Of a stretch of 6,515 nt of DNA, positions 1 to 5,072 are shown piece after piece. The translations under genes and the position numbers were made by a program. A model generated the notes under the pieces. The model saw nothing but the letters and a program-made list of their open reading frames with translations, was not told the origin of the DNA and did no database searches. Origin of the DNA: Desulfobacteraceae bacterium UBA5623 (GTDB lineage Bacteria; Desulfobacterota; DSM-4660; Desulfatiglandales; Desulfatiglandaceae); the NCBI GenBank assembly GCA_002424495.1, contig DIKH01000282.1, forward strand, positions 1 to 6,515. Direction: 5' to 3'. Within the stretch, counting starts at the first letter, position 1, and the number at the start of each line of letters is the position of its first letter.

Positions 1-33
1 AGACGTCCTAAGAAAGCTTCCCTTTTGTCCCAT
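1..33 (-). CDS. 5' end of a further operon gene, cut by the window edge
   Basis: Only the first 11 codons are present, reading MGQKGSFLRTS and running off the window. The start is well supported: an AGGAGG ribosome-binding site at 39-44 lies 5 bases upstream of the ATG at 31-33. A second ATG at 35-37 is too close to that site. The gene is on the same strand as the lipoyl H-protein gene and begins about 50 bases after its stop, with no hairpin in between, so it is probably co-transcribed. The eleven residues match nothing I can name. Genes for a T protein, a lipoate ligase or another redox subunit would be plausible here, but that is a guess from context. Confidence 0.6.
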   Translation of the reverse strand, partial: MGQKGSFLRTS

Positions 34-38
34 TCATT

Positions 39-44
39 CCTCCT
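39..44 (-). promoter_or_regulatory. Ribosome-binding site of the edge gene
   Basis: The minus strand reads AGGAGG followed by five bases and ATG. It is the main evidence that a gene starts at 33 although almost all of it lies outside the window. Confidence 0.7.
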
Positions 45-84
45 TTCTTTATGGCCCTGTTATCTTCCTCAATCTCTACTCTCC

Positions 85-528
85 TTACTCCTTTACTGCA
101 TATCCTTCCTTTACTGCCTTTTTTATCTGTTCTTTGATCCATTCTACGGCGGCTTCACCGTTGTAGAGATTTTTCAGTTCGTCTTCAAGCATTGAAGGTT
201 GGACCGCAATTATCCAGCCGGACTCATAAGGACTCTGGTTAATCAACGTTGGCTTGCTATTAAGAAGGTCATTCACCGCCACTATCGTGCCACTAATTGG
301 AGAATACAACTCACCGATCCATTTGGCCGATTGCATCTTCCCAAAGGGTTCGTTTTGTTTCACCTCATCCCCTTCAAATGGTAAATCGACATAAACGATG
401 TCGCCTGCTGATTTCTGAGCATAATCAGTCGCTCCGACTCTGACTTTTTTGTATTCCACCCTGACCCAGGTATGCTCCTTATGATAATGCAACTCATCTG
501 GCATCTCATATCCATCAATCTTTGCCAT
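85..528 (-). CDS. gcvH: Glycine cleavage H-like lipoyl carrier protein
   Basis: A lipoyl-domain protein of the GcvH family, 147 aa from the chosen ATG. Family hallmarks appear in order: HKEHTWVRV (residues 16-24), VGATDYAQKSAGDIVYVDLP (31-50), the lipoylation loop with Lys69 in QSAKWIGELYSP (66-77), ISGTIVAVN (78-86) and PYESGWI (100-106). H proteins carry aminomethyl groups or electrons on lipoyl-lysine in the cytoplasm. The usual ESVKAAS around the lysine is QSAKWIG here, and there is a C-terminal extension of about 20 residues (EWIKEQIKKAVKEGYAVKE) over the common length of about 125-130. No P, T or L protein gene is in view; the gene follows a CCG iron-sulfur protein instead. A role as a redox-active lipoyl carrier for that protein is inferred. 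The ORF can be opened to a TTG at 576, but that codon lies in a hairpin and has no ribosome site. The ATG at 528 follows AAAGGGTGA. Confidence 0.88.
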   Translation of the reverse strand: MAKIDGYEMPDELHYHKEHTWVRVEYKKVRVGATDYAQKSAGDIVYVDLPFEGDEVKQNEPFGKMQSAKWIGELYSPISGTIVAVNDLLNSKPTLINQSPYESGWIIAVQPSMLEDELKNLYNGEAAVEWIKEQIKKAVKEGYAVKE

Positions 529-533
529 TCCTT

Positions 534-539
534 TCACCC
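534..539 (-). promoter_or_regulatory. Ribosome-binding site choosing the H-protein start
   Basis: The minus strand reads GGGTGA (within AAAGGGTGA), 5 bases before the ATG at 526-528. The alternative TTG at 574-576 has no purine-rich site upstream. This favours a 147-aa product over 163 aa, and the 16 extra residues resemble nothing in the H-protein family. Confidence 0.55.
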
Positions 540-574
540 TTTCGCAAAACGAAGTATCTTTAACTAATATCAAC

Positions 575-595
575 AAACGATCAGTGTGATCGCTT
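575..595 (-). other. Short hairpin at the end of the CCG gene
   Basis: A perfect inverted repeat CGATCA-CAC-TGATCG, extended by a G-U and two A-U pairs to a 9-bp stem with a 3-base loop. It starts at the last base of the CCG-gene stop codon. The sequence after it is TTTGTTGATATT, only loosely U-rich, so this is at best a weak terminator. It may be a stability or processing element between the CCG and H-protein cistrons, or a DNA palindrome for a regulator. Confidence 0.45.
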
Positions 596-1773
596 TATAT
601 CCCCATGGCCTCAGCTACTAATGCCGGAAGATTTATGTATTCCAATTTAGCCTTCGATATTCTTCCCGCAAGTTCCAGTTGTTCGACACACATGGGGCAG
701 GCCGAGGTAAGGATCTCGGCGCCGGTTAATACAGCCTCTTCAATTCTGTCATTGGTAATTGCCAGGGCTAAATCAGGATTCAATGCCCTCACTGTCCCTA
801 TCCCGCTTCCACAACACCAGGAAGCCTCTCTAATTCTTTCCATCTCCTTGAGGGTAATCCCGGGGATACTCTGGATCACTTTCCTGGGTGCGTCAAATAT
901 CCTTGCATGCCTTCCCAAATGACAGGGGTCATGGTACGTCACAGTTTTATTGATTGTTTTAGCAAATTCTATCGCCTTCTTGTCCACCAGATCTGCCAGG
1001 TACTCACTTATGTGAATGACCTCGAAGGGAAGTTCCTCTTCTATAATTTCGGGGTAGATTTCCTTGATGGTATCTAAGCAACCGGAACATGCGGTTATCA
1101 CTGTCTTAGCCCCGGCTTTGGTCAATGCTTCCATGTTATGCAAGGCCATATCTCTTGCCACTTTGGTGTTGCCGCCCCAGTACTGCATAACCCCGCAGCA
1201 CCATTCCTTATCAGATAGATATGCAGGTGCAGCTCCTGTAGCCTTGAGAATCTTGATTGTCGTCTCTGACTCTTTAAGATCTCTATAGACGGCATAGCAA
1301 CCGGAAAAGTAGAAAGTATCGCCCTTTTCTGGAAGTTCAAACTTTTTAGCCAGCTTCTTTTTCTCCTCCAGGCTTCCCCCAAAGGCGTTCTTGGTCTTCG
1401 ATACGGTAGAGTGAATTTCCTGCATGATCTTAGGTTCCAGCCCCCGTCCAATGGCATCCTCCCTCATTTCCCGCACTATCCTTGCCGTATCAATCAAGGG
1501 CTTCATATTTCTCAGATCTATTGACCCGCATTGCTCCCGACAGTTCTCACAGCCAAGACAAGTGTAAAGCACATCAACCAGCTCAGGAGAATAATCAAGG
1601 GTACCTTCCAAGATACCCGATGCAATCGCAAGCCTTCCCCTGCTAAAATAATGGTCAAATCCTCCTGTATGCTCCCTGACGGGGCAGACATAATGGACCT
1701 TTTCGGTGTATTTTGCTCGACAGATGCCACACCTTGCACATCTATAAACGTTATATCGATACTTTTCTAACAT
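595..1773 (-). CDS. CCG-domain (HdrD/GlcF-like) iron-sulfur oxidoreductase subunit
   Basis: A soluble electron-transfer protein of 392 aa. The N-terminal part holds two ferredoxin-type [4Fe-4S] sites: Cys12, 15, 18 with Cys30-Pro, and Cys72, 75, 78, 82. Two complete cysteine-rich CCG domains follow: Cys159, CC192-193, Cys229/232 (ACSGC), and Cys284 (HDPCHLG), CC320-321, Cys359/362 (ACPMC). This layout is known from HdrD (heterodisulfide reductase), GlcF, GlpC and LutA-type subunits. In HdrB/HdrD such domains bind noncubane clusters that split a disulfide. No membrane segment is visible. The gene lies 82 bases after the FAD oxidase, the usual partner of GlcF-like proteins, and just before a lipoyl H protein, whose disulfide is a possible substrate (inference). 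The ATG is preceded by AAGGAG and AAGGAAG. Family assignment is firm; partner and substrate are not. Confidence 0.9.
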   Translation of the reverse strand: MLEKYRYNVYRCARCGICRAKYTEKVHYVCPVREHTGGFDHYFSRGRLAIASGILEGTLDYSPELVDVLYTCLGCENCREQCGSIDLRNMKPLIDTARIVREMREDAIGRGLEPKIMQEIHSTVSKTKNAFGGSLEEKKKLAKKFELPEKGDTFYFSGCYAVYRDLKESETTIKILKATGAAPAYLSDKEWCCGVMQYWGGNTKVARDMALHNMEALTKAGAKTVITACSGCLDTIKEIYPEIIEEELPFEVIHISEYLADLVDKKAIEFAKTINKTVTYHDPCHLGRHARIFDAPRKVIQSIPGITLKEMERIREASWCCGSGIGTVRALNPDLALAITNDRIEEAVLTGAEILTSACPMCVEQLELAGRISKAKLEYINLPALVAEAMGI

Positions 1774-1802
1774 ATCTTCCTTCTCCTTTCTTTTAGTGCC
1801 TT

Positions 1803-1831
1803 GTCAACTTTCAGTGTCGGATAGAGTTGAC
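1803..1831 (-). repeat. 7-bp inverted repeat in the oxidase-CCG spacer
   Basis: GTCAACT and AGTTGAC are perfectly complementary arms around a 15-base spacer. There is no run of U after it on the transcribed strand, so it is not a standard terminator. It may be an mRNA hairpin that sets relative expression of the two genes, or a protein site. Chance is possible at this size. Confidence 0.35.
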
Positions 1832-1836
1832 GTGAC

Positions 1837-1855
1837 CCCCGTTTCCAAAACCGGG
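1837..1855 (-). other. Hairpin just after the FAD oxidase stop codon
   Basis: On the transcribed strand CCCGGTTT pairs with AAACGGGG around a TGG loop, with one G-G mismatch in the stem (7 pairs). It directly follows the TAA at 1856-1858 and is followed within a few bases by the inverted repeat at 1803-1831, so two small hairpins fill the 82-base spacer. No U-tract follows, so read-through into the CCG gene is expected. Confidence 0.35.
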
Positions 1856-3307
1856 TTATAATCTCCATTGTCCAGGATTCATGATGTTATTTGGGTCAAG
1901 TGTCCGCTTCAAGGTACGCACATAATTATAAAAAGTAGGTGACCAATTTGAAGCCATGGACTCGACTGGATGGCGTTGGTGAACTCCAGGGAACGCCCCC
2001 TCGTTTGCAACTAAATGATTGTATACGTCAGCCAACTCCAAGAACTTCTTTCTTGCATCCGGCGAGTTATCCATCCAGAAAACATCTGTCGAGGAATAAT
2101 AGTAATTGTGCTGTACCGGAAATAAAAGATCCACCCTGGTGACACCGTATTTCTCAAGGCCGTGCTCCTTTATGTGTCCATCTATAATCTCTCGAAATTT
2201 CATAAACAACCTGGGAGCCTCTTGTGTAGAAACCACTGATTCAAGAAAATTCCAACTGCCTAGCGAGGCAAACCTGCCCATTTCAGCAAGCATGGCCCCA
2301 TCGTTCGCGGCCGCCGCTAGTCCGTTCAGAACTTCTGTTCCAGGTCGGCCCCCAGCTGCTTTACAGACCTCAGCACATGCCTTGACCTTAGCTGCTATTT
2401 CCTCTTCCGTATATCCTTTGAGAGCATTCAATAGAACCCAGCTTGTCGATGGCTGTCCCGTCATTGCCGTTGCACCTTTGGGATCAACTCCGATCATCAT
2501 GGTATAAGGATATGGCTCTATTCTCTGTAATGTAGAAAGGGCACGCCACAGATCGTCAAATGTGTCGAAAAGATAGCTTCTGGAATTAAAAATTTTTTCG
2601 TGAGGGTAGATTAAAAGGGTTGCTTCAGTCTTAATGCCGAATATCCCAGCATCAGCGAGGAACATACCCGTCATATCAGGTGATCCGCATTCGCGTGTGT
2701 AGGTGGTTTTTTGATGTACATTTGTTCCCGGACCTCCCCCGGTTTGAATCACGTCTCCGGTAGGAAGAACTACCTTCAGACCGACCACATCATGATGATT
2801 GGCCCCCTGTGTGCACAGCCGATGCCCTGCACCTGCACCATAAACACCGGCTAATAGGCCACCGAGCGTATCCGCATAATAGGGCATAAATGCGAGATTC
2901 GCGAAATAACCCTTTTCGATTAATTTGGTTCCCAGCTCACTCGTAGTGATGCCGCCTTCAGCGGTCACCGTCATATTCTCCTCATTGATCTCAATTATCT
3001 TGTCCATCCGTGTCAAATCAATAACCAGGCTCCTTCCAGGGATACCGGCTGGAAGACCAAAAAGAGAGGCACCTCCACCCCGTGGAATTACCGGAGTATT
3101 AGTTAGATTTGCCAGTCTGACGATTTCCGATACTTCCTCAGTACTGCCGGGTCGCACGATTATCCCTGGAATTTTCTCAGGCATAACACTCGTATCACGG
3201 GAAACTGCCCACAAAGCAAAATCGGCATCTGTGGTATATTTAGAACCAACAATCGCTGCCAATTCACCGTACAATGCATGATGTTCTTTGACTCGTGTTG
3301 TACTCAC
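1856..3307 (-). CDS. FAD-linked oxidase/dehydrogenase, VAO/PCMH fold (GlcD-like)
   Basis: A flavoprotein of 483 aa. The FAD-binding PCMH domain covers about residues 45-235: IIVRPGSTEEVSEIVRLAN, the pyrophosphate loop PRGGGASLFG (75-84), VTAEGGITTSELG (114-126) and FLADAGIFGIKTEATL (216-231), the counterpart of the GSEGTLGIVTEATL segment in GlcD. The C-terminal domain ends with NNIMNPGQW, the family's NxxNPGK-like tail. Members oxidise 2-hydroxy acids, phenols and other substrates and hand electrons to a partner. The HxGDGNxH active-site motif of glycolate and D-lactate dehydrogenases is not present; the region reads QHNYYYSSTDVFW, so the substrate probably differs. The adjacent CCG gene suggests a GlcD/GlcF-type pair. 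The GTG start is fixed by AAAGGAG at 3315-3321. Family is firm; substrate is unknown. Confidence 0.87.
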   Translation of the reverse strand: MSTTRVKEHHALYGELAAIVGSKYTTDADFALWAVSRDTSVMPEKIPGIIVRPGSTEEVSEIVRLANLTNTPVIPRGGGASLFGLPAGIPGRSLVIDLTRMDKIIEINEENMTVTAEGGITTSELGTKLIEKGYFANLAFMPYYADTLGGLLAGVYGAGAGHRLCTQGANHHDVVGLKVVLPTGDVIQTGGGPGTNVHQKTTYTRECGSPDMTGMFLADAGIFGIKTEATLLIYPHEKIFNSRSYLFDTFDDLWRALSTLQRIEPYPYTMMIGVDPKGATAMTGQPSTSWVLLNALKGYTEEEIAAKVKACAEVCKAAGGRPGTEVLNGLAAAANDGAMLAEMGRFASLGSWNFLESVVSTQEAPRLFMKFREIIDGHIKEHGLEKYGVTRVDLLFPVQHNYYYSSTDVFWMDNSPDARKKFLELADVYNHLVANEGAFPGVHQRHPVESMASNWSPTFYNYVRTLKRTLDPNNIMNPGQWRL

Positions 3308-3314
3308 TTTTTTA

Positions 3315-3321
3315 CTCCTTT
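3315..3321 (-). promoter_or_regulatory. Ribosome-binding site for the GTG start of the FAD oxidase
   Basis: AAAGGAG lies 7 bases before the GTG at 3305-3307, supporting this non-ATG start. The protein has no ATG near its N terminus that would suit better. Confidence 0.7.
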
Positions 3322-3342
3322 CTATTTTTTATCCTTTTGGTA

Positions 3343-3447
3343 TTATGCATTACTACTTACGAGTAAGGTTCCATCCCTGTTTAAAGCCGATAATGAAAAT
3401 ATTTCAGCTTTAAAAAATCTATTATTCCCCTTCAAGCCCACATGCAT
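3343..3447 (-). CDS. Possible 34-aa small protein in the dehydratase-oxidase spacer
   Basis: An ATG-initiated frame with a textbook ribosome site: AAAGGAGG at 3455-3462, 7 bases before the ATG at 3445-3447. It ends in TAA at 3343-3345, 35 bases before the start of the FAD oxidase. The product begins MHVGLKGNNRFFKAE and ends RDGTLLVSSNA. It is basic and soluble-looking, has no membrane segment, no cysteines and one histidine. I do not recognise a family. It may be a real small subunit, a leader peptide that couples translation to the oxidase, or the remnant of a larger gene. The same DNA holds a strong hairpin (3380-3414), so the region could instead act as structured RNA. The start signal is good; function is unknown. 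Confidence 0.45.
   Translation of the reverse strand: MHVGLKGNNRFFKAEIFSLSALNRDGTLLVSSNA
3380..3414 (-). other. Bulged hairpin in the dehydratase-oxidase spacer
   Basis: On the transcribed strand TTTAAAGC and GCTTTAAA form an 8-bp perfect outer stem. Directly inside it TGAAA and TTTCA form a 5-bp stem with a TAT loop. A 6-base bulge (TTATCG) sits on the 3' side. That gives 13 pairs in 35 bases. No U-tract follows the 3' arm (it continues with CAGGG), so this is not an intrinsic terminator. It may protect or expose the oxidase message, or tune the stoichiometry between dehydratase and oxidase genes. Confidence 0.5.
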
Positions 3448-3454
3448 ATCTCTC

Positions 3455-3462
3455 CCTCCTTT
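3455..3462 (-). promoter_or_regulatory. Ribosome-binding site of the 34-aa small ORF
   Basis: AAAGGAGG with 7 bases to the ATG, as good as any site in the window. Its quality is the main reason to take the small frame seriously. Confidence 0.55.
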
Positions 3463-3504
3463 GAGAAACTTTCATTGGCATAGAGGAGCTATTCCTTGCA
3501 TCTC

Positions 3505-4944
3505 CTAAGCTGCAAACTTAGCTCTTGACTGCTTGGCTGACTTTACCATCTCGGCAAATGATTCCAGCCGCGTTCTTGCCTGTTCGTGATTGTAGTAGCG
3601 ATTATCGTATATGTCGTAGTCCAGTACGGCCAGAGGAACATCGGGCCCCAGTTCCTTCCTAACAAACTCCTTCACCATTATCATGTCGCTGCCAATGATG
3701 CGGCACGCATAGTGTGCCAACAGAAGTATGCCGTCGATCTCTAACTGTTTGTAGTTCTGTACAATGCTGTCACCCCTCGTGTGGACGTACAGAAGCGGGA
3801 CAGAAAGCCACATGCTGGCAAATAGCATCGGGGCCGGCAATGCCATGAACGCCATACTTTGCTCAACATTGACCACCTGTGTTGAGTACACCTCGTTACA
3901 GCACACATTAATGCCGGCATCCTCCAGCACCTTTCCGTATTCGGGGTCTACGAAGGGCAGCATTGGCGCATAAATGATCTTTGGAGCGCCTTTCTCTGTA
4001 ATGCCTTCTCCGCGATCAACCATACCCTTGAGCTCATCGTACAGCACCTGTAGTGCTTCCATTCTTTCCTCAAAGCCCGGTTTACCCGGAGAAAATACGT
4101 GAAAGATCCACAATAGGTTCCAAGCCTGAACTCTCAAAACTTGTGGGTCTGACATTACCCGGAGGTCCTCAATCTCTTTTATCTTGGCTTGCTCCACCAG
4201 GTAGTAATTCATTAAGTTCTGTTTGACCATCTCGTCGGTGATTTCGGCGCCTGCCACTTTTGACATCTCCTGTTGCAGCAGTTCATAGGCTCCGGCCAAA
4301 TAGGCCACCTGTCTCTCGCCACCTGGTGGTTCAAAGAGATATTCATCCTGACACCTGTTGATATAAAATACCCGCTCCCCGAACACGTGCTCTATTAACT
4401 CACCGGTCTTGGGGGCCTCGTCACAGTAAATTCCTTGCATTATGGTTAAATCACCCGGTGGAATGGCCCCGAGAGCCCGACCGCCTGCGACTGTAAAATT
4501 ACATGCGCAGTGAGCCACTCCCTGCGTAAAGAAATTTTCCTCAGCCCACGTCCACATGTGATCGAGTTTGCCAAATACCCCACCCAGAATATTAAAAAAA
4601 TTCAATCCTGGAGAGCCGACAACAATATTGGAATCTACAAAGTGAACTGCTCCTAAATATGCGCTGTTCATACCTTGAGGCAGCTCATTCCACATGGTTT
4701 TTTTACCCTCCTCTTTGGCCAAAACTATATCAACAGTCCACTTCATCAACGCGCCGATGTGCATTCGCATGCCCCGAAGCTCACCACACTGATAATAATT
4801 TATAAGCCTGTCTTTACCCCGCTTGGCGTCTTCCTCGTTTAAGCCGGTTTTCTCAAAAAACCTTTTGACTCTGGGCATTTCTTTCTGAATCTCTTTTTCT
4901 GTGTAATCACAAATTTCCATGAATTCTTTGTATGAATTTCTCAC
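3505..4944 (-). CDS. 2-hydroxyacyl-CoA dehydratase family, large (HgdA-like) subunit
   Basis: A protein of 479 aa, close to the usual size of the alpha subunit of 2-hydroxyglutaryl-CoA dehydratase. In the characterised enzymes, two related subunits each bind a [4Fe-4S] cluster or its equivalent. They use one high-energy electron, delivered by an ATP-hydrolysing activase, to remove water from a 2-hydroxyacyl-CoA or to reduce benzoyl-CoA. Candidate cluster ligands are Cys146/Cys148 (AHCACN), Cys174 (GIYCDEAPKTGE) and Cys414 (LLAHYACRIIGSD). The C-terminal DGILLLAHYACR...ARTRLESFAEM pattern is a family signature. A CC pair at 348-349 and Cys198 are extra. It lies 110 bases after its smaller homologue, as expected for a heterodimer. 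The GTG at 4944 is preferred over the TTG at 4950, since GGGAGG is 8 bases from the former and only 2 from the latter. Substrate not deducible. Confidence 0.85.
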   Translation of the reverse strand: MRNSYKEFMEICDYTEKEIQKEMPRVKRFFEKTGLNEEDAKRGKDRLINYYQCGELRGMRMHIGALMKWTVDIVLAKEEGKKTMWNELPQGMNSAYLGAVHFVDSNIVVGSPGLNFFNILGGVFGKLDHMWTWAEENFFTQGVAHCACNFTVAGGRALGAIPPGDLTIMQGIYCDEAPKTGELIEHVFGERVFYINRCQDEYLFEPPGGERQVAYLAGAYELLQQEMSKVAGAEITDEMVKQNLMNYYLVEQAKIKEIEDLRVMSDPQVLRVQAWNLLWIFHVFSPGKPGFEERMEALQVLYDELKGMVDRGEGITEKGAPKIIYAPMLPFVDPEYGKVLEDAGINVCCNEVYSTQVVNVEQSMAFMALPAPMLFASMWLSVPLLYVHTRGDSIVQNYKQLEIDGILLLAHYACRIIGSDMIMVKEFVRKELGPDVPLAVLDYDIYDNRYYNHEQARTRLESFAEMVKSAKQSRAKFAA

Positions 4945-4952
4945 GACCAAAA

Positions 4953-4958
4953 CCTCCC
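4953..4958 (-). promoter_or_regulatory. Ribosome-binding site choosing the large-subunit start
   Basis: GGGAGG lies 8 bases before GTG at 4942-4944 and only 2 bases before the upstream TTG at 4948-4950. The GTG is therefore the probable start, which shortens the longest frame by two residues. Confidence 0.65.
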
Positions 4959-5008
4959 TTAGTCTGTTAACGAATGGTATTGATTTGTTCCGTGGAAAGA
5001 AAACTTAT

Positions 5009-5031
5009 CCCCCCAAAACCTATCGCCCCCC
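5009..5031 (-). other. G-tract segment between the two dehydratase genes
   Basis: The transcribed strand has two runs of six G separated by CGATAGGTTTT, an unusual composition for this spacer. Three guanine runs (6, 2 and 6) could allow a weak two-layer quadruplex in RNA. No function is shown. Confidence 0.25.
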
Positions 5032-5033
5032 TT

Positions 5034-5072
5034 TCAATGATTCATCTCAATGATTCATCTCAATGATTCAAC
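5034..5072. repeat. Three tandem copies of a 13-bp repeat over a stop codon
   Basis: On the plus strand TCAATGATTCATC occurs at 5034-5046 and 5047-5059, exactly identical, and at 5060-5072 with one change (TCAATGATTCAAC). The copy at 5060-5072 lies in the last codons of the small dehydratase subunit, and the stop codon (5055-5057) is in the middle copy. Because 13 is not a multiple of 3, a change in copy number would alter the C-terminal residues. It looks like a recent slippage duplication. Confidence 0.85.

Noticed and set aside
529..576. Upstream TTG start for the H protein
   Set aside because: No ribosome site, located in a hairpin, and adds residues unlike the family; the ATG at 528 is better.
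575..595. Rho-independent terminator after the CCG gene
   Set aside because: The stem is short and the following TTTGTTGATATT is not a true U-tract. The next gene is close and on the same strand.
1122..1739. Minus-strand frames at 1122-1457 and 1518-1739
   Set aside because: They overlap the CCG protein gene in another frame, and the cysteine motifs of that gene leave no doubt about the true frame.
3471..3504. A nine-codon frame starting at the ATG just after the large-subunit stop
   Set aside because: No spaced ribosome site and too short to separate from chance.
199..3508. Several plus-strand open frames of about 60-130 codons (for example 605-922, 2106-2507, 2925-3281)
   Set aside because: They lie opposite strongly recognisable minus-strand genes, show no family resemblance and have no convincing ribosome sites. 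They are antisense shadows.
5034..5072. CRISPR-like repeat
   Set aside because: Units are 13 bp and directly adjacent with no spacers, so this is a simple tandem repeat.
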